A stretch of 64,000 nucleotides of DNA from contig NZ_CP007203.1 in NCBI RefSeq assembly GCF_000340565.2, positions 4,680,613 to 4,744,612 of the forward strand, given 5' to 3'. A model generated the notes under the pieces. The model did not search any database and had not been told where the DNA came from. It saw nothing but the letters and a program-made list of their open reading frames with translations. A program made the translations under genes and the position numbers. This document shows, one piece after another, positions 36,398 through 45,873 of the stretch (within the stretch, counting starts at the first letter, position 1; every line of letters begins with the position of its first letter). Origin of the DNA: Nodularia spumigena CCY9414 (GTDB lineage: Bacteria; Cyanobacteriota; Cyanobacteriia; Cyanobacteriales; Nostocaceae).

Positions 36398-36953
36398 CTG
36401 TTGCAGCTAACCCAGATGTGGCTTTAATTAGTTGATATTCACTCTGCCAATTGGCTAAGGTTTCTTGCCATGCTTCTGGTGTAAATACTGTATCTGGTAA
36501 TAAGGCTGTGATACTCAAGTTATCAGGCAATATTTGGTAAATAGCACCGAAGATTTTTCCTCGTTGTGCTGCCATTTCTACGGCTATAACTGCTGGTTTT
36601 GATTGATTTTGACCTTTGTTCGCCCAAGCTACTGCTGCTAAGGTGGAAATGGTAAATACGGGGATATTTAACTGTTGTCCCAAGGTGCGGGCAATGACTA
36701 CACCAATGCGAGTGCCTGTAAAACCTCCTGGACCTCTAGCTACGGCTATAAATGCTACATCTGCCCAGGTTTGGGGTTGGATAAATTCTTTTAAATACTG
36801 ATGTACGTAGCTAGATAAATCACGCCCCAAATTCCAAGTATCAGCGCGAGTTTCACCAGCAAAATTACTGATAGCCAACCCCAGTTCGGGAGTTGTTGTG
36901 TGTAGTGAGATGGCGTATTTTTGGGCTGCAAGGTTTTGTGGTTCTGGGGTCAA
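36294..36953 (-). CDS. tsaB: tRNA threonylcarbamoyladenosine biosynthesis protein TsaB
   Basis: 219 residues. ASKHA-fold protein of the t6A37 pathway, partner of TsaD and TsaE. Visible features: ISLHTTTPELGLAISN (first strand and loop) and VARGPGGFTGTRIGVVIART, the family hallmark. The start is a TTG at 36953; no ATG is available near the expected position. The C-terminal end overlaps the pentapeptide gene by 104 bp on the other strand. Cytosolic. Confidence 0.9.
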   Translation of the reverse strand: MTPEPQNLAAQKYAISLHTTTPELGLAISNFAGETRADTWNLGRDLSSYVHQYLKEFIQPQTWADVAFIAVARGPGGFTGTRIGVVIARTLGQQLNIPVFTISTLAAVAWANKGQNQSKPAVIAVEMAAQRGKIFGAIYQILPDNLSITALLPDTVFTPEAWQETLANWQSEYQLIKATSGLAATVSCILELAYLDWQQGKHPHWYEALPYYGQHPVDI

Positions 36954-37142
36954 GGTTAATTTAAATTTTGATGTTTTGAGGTGATTTATTTATTCAATCA
37001 TATAATTGGTGCTTTATTTAGGTCGGATGGATTATCGAACCGCCAAGTCGCCAAGTACGCCAAGGGCAGATTTTCACAGTGGTATGTACGACTACTACAG
37101 GAATAGCAGTAGCCGCTTTGAATATGCAACAATCGTTTTTAA

Positions 37143-37391
37143 TCACGTCGGTACGAGTTCACCGGGACGCAATTTCGACCATTTACCCGTTTCTCGCTTG
37201 AAGCTCAGACAACCAACAACGTCCCATTCCATTTCAATCATTTCCCCGCTTGTGCGGATGTTGACGTTAATGGAGGGTTCATTCGGGTCAAATGTGGGAT
37301 TTTCGGTTAAATGGGGCTGTTGGTGCTGTGCTTCTACGGCGTGGTAGGTTTCACAACTGTCTACGTAGTGGCAGTTCACACAAATACACAT
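37143..37391 (-). CDS. ycf34: Ycf34 family protein
   Basis: 82 residues, the normal length. MCICVNCHYVDSCETYH carries the four conserved Cys (2, 4, 7, 13). Ycf34 of Synechocystis binds an iron-sulfur cluster and influences photosynthetic electron transport; the role here follows the family. Next to cca, divergent. A frame on the opposite strand is only a shadow. Confidence 0.9.
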   Translation of the reverse strand: MCICVNCHYVDSCETYHAVEAQHQQPHLTENPTFDPNEPSINVNIRTSGEMIEMEWDVVGCLSFKRETGKWSKLRPGELVPT

Positions 37392-37475
37392 AATAGAACT
37401 GTCTCCAAAAACCTTTGTTTATTGCTAATGTAACTTAAGCCCAAGTTTTATTCACTATTTGTTGGGTTGATTTTT

Positions 37476-38753
37476 ATGACAATGCCCGATTTGATATATC
37501 CGACTCTAGTTCCGGAAAATTGGCCTTTTGGCTGGGAATGGTTGCCGCAACCTGCTTATATTGTCGGTGGTGCGGTACGGGATGCTCTTTTGGGTAGAAC
37601 TCGTGAATACTTGGATCTGGATTTTATTATACCATCTGGGGCGGTGGGAGTGGCTCAGGCGATCGCTCGTCATTATCAAGCCGGTTTTGTGCTACTCGAT
37701 CCTCAAAGGCAAATCGCCCGTGTGGTTTTTCCCGAAGCTACAGTTGATTTCGCCCAACAGGAAGGCGATAGTTTAGAGACTGATTTGCATAGAAGAGATT
37801 TTACAATTAATGCGATCGCTTACAATCCCCATACCGCAGAAATCATCGACCCATTACAAGGCCGGGCTGATTTAGAACAGGGTATTTTGCGAATGGTATC
37901 ACCAGCTAACCTCAAAGACGACCCTCTGCGATTAATGCGGGCATATCGTCAAGCTGCCCAGCTTGATTTTACCATTGAGCCAGATACAGATAAAACTATT
38001 CAGTCTTTAGCATTACAAATCATAGAAGTCGCTGCTGAACGAGTGCGGGTAGAAATTAATTATTTATTAGCAAATCCTCCAGGTACATTCTGGCTCAAAA
38101 AAGCCGCAGAAAATAATTTACTTGCGTCCTTCTTCCCCAATGCAACTCCTCAAAGCTGGGAAAAACTCGCAAAAGTGGACACCGTAGCCGCTTTAATTAC
38201 TCAAAACTACCCACAACTGAGTACAGAATTGCAACAGTATGTCCGCGACACAGTAAAAACTACTTGGTTAGGTATTGCGAAACTGGCTTGTCTTGTTCAT
38301 CCTAGTTCAGAAGTTGCAGAAATAGAACTACAAGCACTAACTTATAGCCGTGCGGAAATTAAAGCTGTCACCACTGCGCTTAAACTGGTTCAGCAGCTAA
38401 AATCAGCTAATATGTCTGTGCGAGAACAGTATTTTTTCTTCCAAGAAGCGGGAAATGTATTTGCGGCTACAATAGTTTTAGCCTTAGTAGATAATAATTT
38501 GGTATCGGCGATGTCTGGCGACAAGTCGCTACGCGTCTACGCACCATTAATCAGCCGCTACCTGAACCCTGATGACCTGGTTGCTCATCCCACTAAACTC
38601 GTTAGTGGAAACGAGCTAATCATAGCATTAAATATTTCACCTTCGCCAAAGTTAGGCGAATTATTAACAGAAATTGCTGTAGCCCAAGCTGAGGGTAAAA
38701 TTTCGACTCCAGAACAGGCGATCGCCTTGGCGCGAAATTTACTGGTAGACTAG
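37476..38753 (+). CDS. cca: tRNA nucleotidyltransferase (CCA-adding/poly(A) polymerase family)
   Basis: 425 residues from ATG 37476 (a second ATG at 37482; TTG 37467 also in frame). Class II nucleotidyltransferase head: YIVGGAVRDALLGR and the LDLDFII metal-binding DxD, then RRDFTINAIAY and DPLRLMRAYRQAAQL. The body and tail are helical. It adds or repairs the 3' CCA of tRNAs; the tRNA-Cys above lacks an encoded CCA. A segment SGDKSLRVYAP (about 348-358) is encoded by GCGACAAGTCGC-type repeat DNA and may be a small in-frame repeat insertion. Confidence 0.88.
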   Translation: MTMPDLIYPTLVPENWPFGWEWLPQPAYIVGGAVRDALLGRTREYLDLDFIIPSGAVGVAQAIARHYQAGFVLLDPQRQIARVVFPEATVDFAQQEGDSLETDLHRRDFTINAIAYNPHTAEIIDPLQGRADLEQGILRMVSPANLKDDPLRLMRAYRQAAQLDFTIEPDTDKTIQSLALQIIEVAAERVRVEINYLLANPPGTFWLKKAAENNLLASFFPNATPQSWEKLAKVDTVAALITQNYPQLSTELQQYVRDTVKTTWLGIAKLACLVHPSSEVAEIELQALTYSRAEIKAVTTALKLVQQLKSANMSVREQYFFFQEAGNVFAATIVLALVDNNLVSAMSGDKSLRVYAPLISRYLNPDDLVAHPTKLVSGNELIIALNISPSPKLGELLTEIAVAQAEGKISTPEQAIALARNLLVD

Positions 38754-38901
38754 TACCGCCGTGATGCCCACTAAGGGATTTCCCAGAAATAAATTATCCA
38801 TATTGTGGGGTGGGCATCTTTCCCGCCCTGATTAGGGGACGGCTGGGGACACCCATCCCACAAGAAAATTTGTCATGTTTTTTATTTGTCAGTCCCTAAA
38901 C

Positions 38902-39069
38902 TCATCCCAGGGTAAGCTCATCTAATTTGGCTAGTTTTTTACCTGTGGTTTCACAAATGGCTGGGGTGGATTTATTCCAGAATGAGGTACTACCAATAAT
39001 TGCTACTTGTCGTGGAGTGGTGAAGTTACTTTTTAAGATGGGGATTAAATTATCAAGATTGGCAGACAT
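38902..39069 (-). pseudogene. N-terminal fragment of a Rossmann-type (LOG-like) protein
   Basis: 55 codons from ATG 39069: MSANLDNLIPILKSNFTTPR, then QVAIIGSTSFWNKSTPAICE and TGKKLAKLDEL, ending at TGA 38904-38902. It reads as the first strand-loop-helix of a nucleotide-binding fold of the TIGR00725/LOG type, but the rest is absent. Downstream DNA has GGGTGGGCATC dispersed repeats. It lies 8 bp before the kinase stop and was probably truncated by a deletion. Confidence 0.5.
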
Positions 39070-39077
39070 GGTTTAAC

Positions 39078-40976
39078 TTAATTTTGAAACTGGGCAATAT
39101 GGCGATATAGTTCTGCTGTTAACCAACGTTTTTCTGGTAGGGTGAGTAAACGACCAAACTGTACTGAGCGAACTGACTTGTCAGTAGTAAAGCGATCGCT
39201 CTGAAAATGAAAGTTGAGGGTACAGGGTTGGGAGGGACGCATTTGTTCAGGAATTGAGAAAGTGAGAGCATCAGCGTAACCTATACTCAGACGGCTGTAC
39301 CAAGTTTTCAGAGTCAGGGATTGGTTAGTACAGTGGATTTCTAATGGACTGATAAACTCTTGAAATAGGTGATAGCGTTTCTCGGCAAAGTAATAAATAT
39401 CAATGCCCCCAATTGCCAGAAACAGCAAAAACATGGCTCCGACAGCAGAATTCCACGAGACAATCAAGGCAATGATTCCGAGATTAACAATCCGCCATTG
39501 GAAAATTAGGTAACTGATTTGAGGCGATCGCTGCCATTCTGAGACAATACGGGAATATTTTTGCCAGAGTTTCGGCTTAACAATGCGCCCAATTACCAGA
39601 GCCAGCAACAATAATCTTCCCCAAAAACTCGTTAAAAGGACGAGTATGAGTCCTACAGTCAGAATCCGCCATTGGGGAATTAGGTTACTAATTGCAGAGC
39701 CTCGCCGCCATTCCACTACAGTCAGAAATATTGCCAGTAGCAGACAGATAAACCCCGATCCCCAGAATAGTCCAGAGAATCGGTCTACTGCTACATAAGT
39801 ACCCCATTGCAACAGGAATACATAACGGCAAAGCCAGACCACAATCCAAATAGCAATAGTGGTGTGACACAGTTTTTTTACCAGGGGTTGGTTAACGAAG
39901 ATATCTGTCAGGAAAACTAAAGATATGAGCGCACTGGGAACCCAAAGACTGGGAAACAGGACAGTGAGCATGATCCAAAATGGAATGAAACTCACATTCC
40001 AGAACAAGTCGAGAAGATATGGCTTTAACTCAAACTGGGAACGGGAGAAAGTGGGAGGAATGGTAATGCAGAGGCTTTGGTCTGTTTTAACGAGTTTGAC
40101 TGTTGTAGATTCGGGCTTTGGCTGATACTTGTCAGGACTAAATTGGGAGAGATTACCTAATAGTTCTAAGGCACTAACAGCACTGGAAAAGCGATCGCTA
40201 CTATCAGGTTCTAGTAATCTATCTAACCAGTGAGCAAAAGGAGGTGAAACCTGTATCAACTCACGAAACTGAACTTTAAACCTCTTTTGGGGAAATTTAT
40301 CCGGCTGAAGACGACTCAATGCACAAAGGAGAGTCATTCCTAAACTGTAGAGATCACTGGCGCGGGTTGCTGTACCTCGGAACTGCTCTGGAGCCATATA
40401 GCCATAAGTCCCTACCACCGTTCCCCCAATCACAGTTTTGTTATAAACATCCTGTACCGCCCCAAAGTCTACCAGATAAATATTTTTAATAATTTGCTCA
40501 TCCTCTGCATCTAATTCACAAATAATATTTGCAGGTTTGATATCCCGATGAATAATTGGCGGGGTAAAGGTTTGGAGATAGGTTAAAATTTGCAATCCTT
40601 GTTGCGCGATCGCTTTTGCTGTCTCTTCGGTAGCTTGCCAACCTTCTTCGATTAATACAGACAGAGGTTTACCAGGAGCAAGTTCTTGAACGAGGCAATA
40701 ATATTTGTTATTGGCGGTTTCCAGTTGGAAGTTATCAATATATTTAGGAATGTGAGGATGATTAAGTTCTTGGAGAGTTTGAACTTCCCGATCAAAAAGG
40801 TTGATTTTTGTCCAGTCCTGCATTTGTTGTAAGGACAGAACTTTAACCGCTACAGTTTGCTCAGTGCTGAGGTCAAAAGCAGCATAGGTAGTACCGCTAC
40901 TTCCTTTACCTAGCTGACTCTGGAGTTGATAGCGGTTTTGCAGGATTTTGGCAGATTTGGGAGATGATTGGCTCAT
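39078..40976 (-). CDS. Serine/threonine protein kinase with C-terminal membrane region
   Basis: 632 residues. The Hanks-type kinase domain (about 15-280) is complete: GKGSSGTTYAAFD, VAVKVL Lys, IIHRDIKPANII, LVDFGAV and GTYGYMAPEQFRG. After about 325 come some eight hydrophobic segments, such as WIMLTVLFPSLWVPSALISL and IVVWLCRYVFLLQWG. A soluble C-terminal part follows from about 550. The membrane module suggests a membrane-located sensor or effector. It lies 53 bp after a related kinase, same strand, probably one operon. Targets unknown. Confidence 0.9.
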   Translation of the reverse strand: MSQSSPKSAKILQNRYQLQSQLGKGSSGTTYAAFDLSTEQTVAVKVLSLQQMQDWTKINLFDREVQTLQELNHPHIPKYIDNFQLETANNKYYCLVQELAPGKPLSVLIEEGWQATEETAKAIAQQGLQILTYLQTFTPPIIHRDIKPANIICELDAEDEQIIKNIYLVDFGAVQDVYNKTVIGGTVVGTYGYMAPEQFRGTATRASDLYSLGMTLLCALSRLQPDKFPQKRFKVQFRELIQVSPPFAHWLDRLLEPDSSDRFSSAVSALELLGNLSQFSPDKYQPKPESTTVKLVKTDQSLCITIPPTFSRSQFELKPYLLDLFWNVSFIPFWIMLTVLFPSLWVPSALISLVFLTDIFVNQPLVKKLCHTTIAIWIVVWLCRYVFLLQWGTYVAVDRFSGLFWGSGFICLLLAIFLTVVEWRRGSAISNLIPQWRILTVGLILVLLTSFWGRLLLLALVIGRIVKPKLWQKYSRIVSEWQRSPQISYLIFQWRIVNLGIIALIVSWNSAVGAMFLLFLAIGGIDIYYFAEKRYHLFQEFISPLEIHCTNQSLTLKTWYSRLSIGYADALTFSIPEQMRPSQPCTLNFHFQSDRFTTDKSVRSVQFGRLLTLPEKRWLTAELYRHIAQFQN

Positions 40977-41029
40977 GGTGGTGATTATTAATTGTTAATT
41001 TGTAATTAGATTATTAATCTTCCTTCTCC

Positions 41030-42925
41030 CTATTCTTTTGCTCCTCGACCAACTAATAATTTCTCTAAGTTTTTATTCTTCTTCAATCGAGCAATACTCA
41101 AAGGTGTTTTTGAACGACGATAATATTTATTAACATCTGCACCACGATCAAGTAATAATTTAACTACAGACTCATCATTGCTATACAACGCAAATTCTAA
41201 AGGATATCCGAAACCATAATTTTCTCGGTTAGGACGGCTGAATCTATCTTTTCCAACTCCACCTACTTGATTAACATTAGCCCCTTTATCAATAAGCAGG
41301 TTGATTAATGGTACTAATTCCTCAGTTGTAAATGGTTTTCCTCGACTATATTTATTTCTACCATAATGCTTATTAAAAACCAGAGAGGTGAGCGGTGTTC
41401 TTTTCTCTGCATCAATGTAGTTAACATCTGCATCATTTTGAATTAGCAATCGAATCATATTTGGATCTCCCTGATAAATAGCTGCCATTAAAGGACTGGA
41501 ATTATTCAAATCTAAAGAATTCATATTTTGATTAATATCAGCCCCTTGAGTGATAAGTAGTTCAGCTAATTCTTCATCTTTTTTAGAAATAGCCATCATC
41601 AGAGGTGTTATTTTATCTTTAACGTGGTGATTGGCTTGAGCTTCATTCACATTCGCACCACGATCCAACAATAATTCCACTATTTCTATATTGCCTGTCT
41701 CTACTGCTTTTATTAATGGCAAACTGTCCTTATTGGTTGGGTTTAACTTACTTCTATGATCTAGTAAAAATCCAACTAATTTTATATTTTGTTGTGTGAC
41801 AGCATCCACTAAGGGAATAAAACTTAAGTCATATTTGCGTTGGATTAAGTATTGAGCCAATTCTGCACTTTTCGCAATACAAGCCGTTAAATGCTCTTGC
41901 TGTTTAAACCCTCCTGAATTTAGATAATCTTGAGTATATGAATAGTCTTGACACAAGCGAGATTTGTCAGCTTCAATTCCTAAATTTTCCGAAATTCTCC
42001 AATAATTTACCCGTCCCACAATTCCCAGCAGCAACACAGCTACTATTGGGCCTCCCACCAGCAACAAATTACGGTTGATTAACTTTTGTGGTAACTTCCA
42101 CCATTGCGGCTTTTGCTTGAGGGCTGTTAATGCTTTCTCGGCGGTACTAAAACGTTCTTCAACATCGGGGGATAAGATTGTTTCTAACCATTTGGAAAAT
42201 GTTGTAGTGACCTGGATATGGTCTTGAAACTGAATCCGCAGCATCTCATGGGGTAATTGCGCTGGATCTCGACGAGTGAGCAGGAATAGCAGTGTTGCAC
42301 CTAAACCATACAAATCGCTGGCGGGTACAACCCGATTTTGGAATTGCTCTGGTGGCATATAGCCATAGGTTCCCGCCACTGTACTACCCGCCATGACGGT
42401 GGAATAGTAGGCATTGCGGACTGCTCCAAAATCTACTAGGTAGAGCTTGTTCTGATTTTGATCAAAAATAATGTTATCTGGCTTAATATCTCGGTGGATG
42501 ATGGGGGGGTCTTGTTGCTGCAAGTAGTTTAAAATCTCTAAAAGTTGGACTGCAATTTGCTTTACCTGTTCTTCATTGGTACGCCAACCCGAATCTACTA
42601 AACTCTGGAGAGATTTACCGGGCGCTAACTGCTGTACTAAACAATAGGTGCGGTTGCTGTTAGTGTCTACTATAAAATCATCGAGATAATGGGGAATTTG
42701 AGGATGATCCAGTTGCTTTAATACTTTTGCTTCCCGTTGGAATAATTCTAATTGCTTCCAGTTTTGTAGTTGTTTTAAGGAAACCGCTTTGATGGCTACC
42801 TGTTGTTGAGTTTTCTGATCTAAAGCTCTGTAGGTAGTAGCGATCGCACCTTGACCTAATTTACTCTGGATTTGATAGCGATCGTTTAAGATATTTGAGG
42901 ATTTTTTAGAGGAAGATTGACTCAT
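41030..42925 (-). CDS. Serine/threonine protein kinase with ankyrin repeats
   Basis: 631 residues. Kinase domain (about 16-275) with GQGAIATTYRALD, VAIKAV, IIHRDIKPDNII, LVDFGAV and GTYGYMPPEQFQN; in the glycine loop the third Gly is replaced (GQGAIA). One membrane helix at about 290-307 (LLLVGGPIVAVLLLGIVG). The C-terminal 250 residues carry about seven ankyrin repeats, for example LPLIKAVETGNIEIVELLLD and SPLMAAIYQGDPNMIRLLIQ, placed outside the membrane if the kinase is cytosolic. The kinase half is closely related to the downstream gene. A kinase coupled to a protein-binding ankyrin sensor is inferred. Confidence 0.9.
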   Translation of the reverse strand: MSQSSSKKSSNILNDRYQIQSKLGQGAIATTYRALDQKTQQQVAIKAVSLKQLQNWKQLELFQREAKVLKQLDHPQIPHYLDDFIVDTNSNRTYCLVQQLAPGKSLQSLVDSGWRTNEEQVKQIAVQLLEILNYLQQQDPPIIHRDIKPDNIIFDQNQNKLYLVDFGAVRNAYYSTVMAGSTVAGTYGYMPPEQFQNRVVPASDLYGLGATLLFLLTRRDPAQLPHEMLRIQFQDHIQVTTTFSKWLETILSPDVEERFSTAEKALTALKQKPQWWKLPQKLINRNLLLVGGPIVAVLLLGIVGRVNYWRISENLGIEADKSRLCQDYSYTQDYLNSGGFKQQEHLTACIAKSAELAQYLIQRKYDLSFIPLVDAVTQQNIKLVGFLLDHRSKLNPTNKDSLPLIKAVETGNIEIVELLLDRGANVNEAQANHHVKDKITPLMMAISKKDEELAELLITQGADINQNMNSLDLNNSSPLMAAIYQGDPNMIRLLIQNDADVNYIDAEKRTPLTSLVFNKHYGRNKYSRGKPFTTEELVPLINLLIDKGANVNQVGGVGKDRFSRPNRENYGFGYPLEFALYSNDESVVKLLLDRGADVNKYYRRSKTPLSIARLKKNKNLEKLLVGRGAKE

Positions 42926-43202
42926 GGTAAACCTGACAAAGAGAAGAATAAATTGAGACTTTGGTTAGGTTCAGGATTATGTATGTTCCTATTATATGGA
43001 ACAAGTAACCCTGTCTTAATATTTACCTCATCCATTTTTTTTACTGGCATAACCCATTTTCCTATAAGTCATAATTTGAGTGAAGATTGCAATTATGAGG
43101 TGCTGCTGCAAGCAGTTCGTCTTCGGTACTCTGCACCGCGCAATCCCATAACCGACGGCAGGTATCATCACCCACTATCAACTTTAAATACTCGCTGGAA
43201 CT

Positions 43203-44333
43203 ATGAATAAGTCACTCTCACCATTACTGATTACTGGGATATATCTCATCGTTAATCTTTGTGTAGCTTTAACAACTGGATTTTTTTTACAACCATTAGG
43301 TTTAACTCGTGTTATCCTGATCAGCCTAGTAATTTTCCTATCATGGCTTCTTCTGCCGTTAATTTTTCCTATCCGTAGAAGTAGCACTGTTGGTACTAAT
43401 CATGGTTTTGGAACTGTTGCGACTTTCCTTTCTCTGGGTATTTTGTATGAAGTTTTTCCTCAATACCCTTTTAGAAATAAAGAAGGTTATCTAGAATACA
43501 TACTTGCCATGAGTTGGGTAACTCCATTTTTAGCAGATCTCTGCTGTCTGTATGGTCTTGGGTTAGGTTCTTTTCCATTAGTATTAACTATTCCTTGGTT
43601 ATTGCTGGCAAGTCTTCTAATTTCGATGCTGAATCTCGGTACTGATAAACTGAGTTATGCAATATATTTTCCTGGTTTCCTGTTGCCCATATTACAACTA
43701 ATTGCTTTGATTCCAGGTCTGATTAAGTTTTTTCTGTTAGAGACATCGGTGAAAATAGAGCTAGGTCAAAACTTACTAATAGTTGTGGCTATGGTTGTCT
43801 TAGCATCCCTTGGGGCGGTTAGTATTCGGGAAACTTTAAAATCTCAAGAAAGCTCTGGTAAACCTAAGTTTGAAAATCCCAGGGTTTGTATTTTTGTCAG
43901 GGTGGTAAATTCTGAAAACCAAGACGGTAAAACAAACAGTCATGCTTTAGACAAACAACGTAAGCCTTTGCATAGCTACGCAGACAAACAGGGATATGAA
44001 CTTGATCGAATTCAATACACTGTAGATGATGGTTCAATTGAGGAAACGGAGGAATTGAGCCAATATCGTCAGGGACTAGAAGCCCTATTTAAAAACCCCA
44101 GCTACAATATTTTTTTAGTGGAAAAAGAAGAACATGTATCTCGGTTTGGAATTGTAGAAGCGAAGCGAACCATAGAGGAAAACGGCAAGTATTTGGAAGT
44201 TTTTAACCCCCAGGTTCAACAACAAAGACAAGAAAGTAAACAACAGAGTTTGGCGCTCGCGACTGTATTACAGAGTATGGTCATTGTGGGAGGCTTAACG
44301 GGAGGCTGGTTTATTAATTTTAAATTAATTTAA
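43203..44333 (+). CDS. Polytopic membrane protein with a serine-recombinase-like domain
   Basis: 376 residues. Residues 1-210 contain about six membrane helices (for example VILISLVIFLSWLLLPLIF and LLIVVAMVVLASLGAVSI). Residues 227-338 resemble the N-terminal domain of serine recombinases: VCIFVRVVNSENQ, then ALDKQRKPLHSYADKQGYEL, QYRQGLEALFKNPSYNIFLV and EKEEHVSRFGI. The position of the catalytic Ser in the first strand-loop (ARVS in resolvases) reads VRVVNS here, so catalysis is doubtful. A last helix lies at about 358-374. This combination is unfamiliar to me; a membrane-tethered regulatory use of the fold is a guess. Confidence 0.7.
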   Translation: MNKSLSPLLITGIYLIVNLCVALTTGFFLQPLGLTRVILISLVIFLSWLLLPLIFPIRRSSTVGTNHGFGTVATFLSLGILYEVFPQYPFRNKEGYLEYILAMSWVTPFLADLCCLYGLGLGSFPLVLTIPWLLLASLLISMLNLGTDKLSYAIYFPGFLLPILQLIALIPGLIKFFLLETSVKIELGQNLLIVVAMVVLASLGAVSIRETLKSQESSGKPKFENPRVCIFVRVVNSENQDGKTNSHALDKQRKPLHSYADKQGYELDRIQYTVDDGSIEETEELSQYRQGLEALFKNPSYNIFLVEKEEHVSRFGIVEAKRTIEENGKYLEVFNPQVQQQRQESKQQSLALATVLQSMVIVGGLTGGWFINFKLI

Positions 44334-44337
44334 ACGG

Positions 44338-45075
44338 TTAAATTTCGCATTCTTCTGCACGTATAAAAAATGTACCCATACTACCAAACCTAGCTAATTG
44401 TTCATAGTGATAGCCAGCAGTAGCAGGAAAGTGACCACGGGGAGCATTGAGAGAAAAATTTAAGTTCTCGTATTTAAAATCTCCATCAAAACCAGGTTTA
44501 GTTTGCCAACCAACAGCAGTTGTGAAGTTTGTCCAAGCTTGATATTTTTTATTCACACGAATAGATTCATAAATTGATTTTGGAGTTTCTCCCACAGATT
44601 TAATCATTTGCAGTTGCACGCTATAACCAAATTTTCCACCTGAATTTTCCTGCCAAATTTGATCCATTCTTTTGAGATCCGCACAATTAAGTCTGATACC
44701 GTATCCTGGAGGTATAAGCCTACGTCCTCCATTAACCCAGTTTTGTAGTAGTAATTCCCAATTTTGTCTATCAGCTTTTTCCCATTCTTCTGCTTTGATA
44801 AATGCAGTTAAGTGGGCATACATTATTTCTCGATTTCCCCCCCGTTCTGATTTAATAATTGGTAAATCTGTTGTGTAAACAACAAGATTAGATTCCGGTT
44901 TTGGGGAAGTTTGAGCAGGTTTAGGAGTAGATGAAATATTGGTTTGCGTTTGTTGGTTTCGAGGTTTCGATATATCTGGGTTAGATGTTGATTTTTCGCT
45001 AGGTTGTTTGACGGTGCAAGCACTTAAAAGGAGAGCAAAAACATATACAATCCTTAACGGTATAGTTTTAAGCAT
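44338..45075 (-). CDS. Lipoprotein with GUN4-like domain
   Basis: 245 residues. A lipoprotein signal ends in the lipobox LLSAC (Cys20), followed by a Ser/Pro/Thr-rich linker (to about 65). From about 80 the GUN4 fold is recognisable: AFIKAEEWEKADRQNWELLL, the CADLKRMDQIWQENSGGKFG segment, and YENLNFSLNAPRGHFPATA, the porphyrin-pocket loop of GUN4. GUN4 binds Mg-protoporphyrin and stimulates Mg chelatase through ChlH. A lipid-anchored extracytoplasmic version cannot touch cytosolic ChlH directly, so a sensor or tetrapyrrole-binding role is more likely. It lies near kinases and a chlH gene. Confidence 0.75.
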   Translation of the reverse strand: MLKTIPLRIVYVFALLLSACTVKQPSEKSTSNPDISKPRNQQTQTNISSTPKPAQTSPKPESNLVVYTTDLPIIKSERGGNREIMYAHLTAFIKAEEWEKADRQNWELLLQNWVNGGRRLIPPGYGIRLNCADLKRMDQIWQENSGGKFGYSVQLQMIKSVGETPKSIYESIRVNKKYQAWTNFTTAVGWQTKPGFDGDFKYENLNFSLNAPRGHFPATAGYHYEQLARFGSMGTFFIRAEECEI

Positions 45076-45293
45076 TTATCCAATTTGAAGTAATTTAATG
45101 CAGTATGCAACCATCTTTTTTCCCTCACATTGTCTAATGTGGGAATACCGAAAATTTATGGAATTGAGTTATTACAAAAAAATCAACAAGATGTAAAATC
45201 AAGAAGATTACTTTTGCAATTATTATCAGTCGCACTGGAAGTAGAATCCGTCCTAATTTCTGGGAAAATAAATCCTAAAAAAAAATCGCTATA

Positions 45294-45578
45294 TTAATCT
45301 TCTTGTAACAAAACCACATCTTTCAAAATATTATTGGGAACTTTTTCAGGTACAGGATCAATTTCAAAGTAAAGCACACTGCTGTAGGGAATACCAATTA
45401 AACGATTATCTTTTAGACAGATAAACAATTTATCAGCTTTACCCATGTTCATAAGCTGGCTGGCTGCATTCCCTACTTTGTCCCAACCTTGAATAGGAAC
45501 TTCAAAAGTTTGAGATGTGCCGTTGATGTAATAAACAACTAGCTTAAATGAGGAGGGTGAAGTATCTTGATTCATCAT
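45294..45578 (-). CDS. Small conserved-looking protein of unknown function
   Basis: About 94 residues from one of two adjacent ATGs (45578/45575); the frame is open to a GTG at 45611. Sequence: FKLVVYYINGTSQTFEVPIQ, GWDKVGNAASQLMNMGKADK, LFICLKDNRLIGIPYSSVLY; mostly beta strands, no membrane helix. No family recognised. It lies between the GUN4-like lipoprotein and chlH, same strand as both, with 218 bp of AT-rich DNA before the lipoprotein. Confidence 0.55.
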   Translation of the reverse strand: MMNQDTSPSSFKLVVYYINGTSQTFEVPIQGWDKVGNAASQLMNMGKADKLFICLKDNRLIGIPYSSVLYFEIDPVPEKVPNNILKDVVLLQED

Positions 45579-45873
45579 CTTTGCCGAGGTAACAAATGGA
45601 ATTTTTCCCACAATAGCACAGATTTCGGTAAAAAAAGCTCAATAGCATCTTGCAGCAAGAAAAATTGATGTGATTTTATTACTCAGTAAAAAATTGAAAC
45701 CCTTGATTTACCAATAACACTCCCTAAAAATGAGGTGGCTTTATCGCACATCTTTTTACCATACATGGGTTTCCACGTAAGTAGACAAGATACAAGGATT
45801 ACTAACACTACATCATTCCTCCTCAACTCTTCCTCTCTGCGCCTTTGCGCCTTTGCGTGACACCAATCCATAT

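Noticed and set aside
37006-37347. 113-codon frame opposite ycf34
   Set aside because: Shadow of the conserved ycf34 gene on the other strand.
42917-43210. 97-codon frame between the ankyrin kinase and the membrane protein
   Set aside because: TTG start overlapping the kinase start on the other strand, overlap with the next gene, and no coherent protein features.
45139-45297. 52-codon frame reading KIYGIELLQKNQQDVKSRRL
   Set aside because: Looks somewhat coding and could be a fragment, but has only a GTG start, no binding site and no family; kept out of the annotation.
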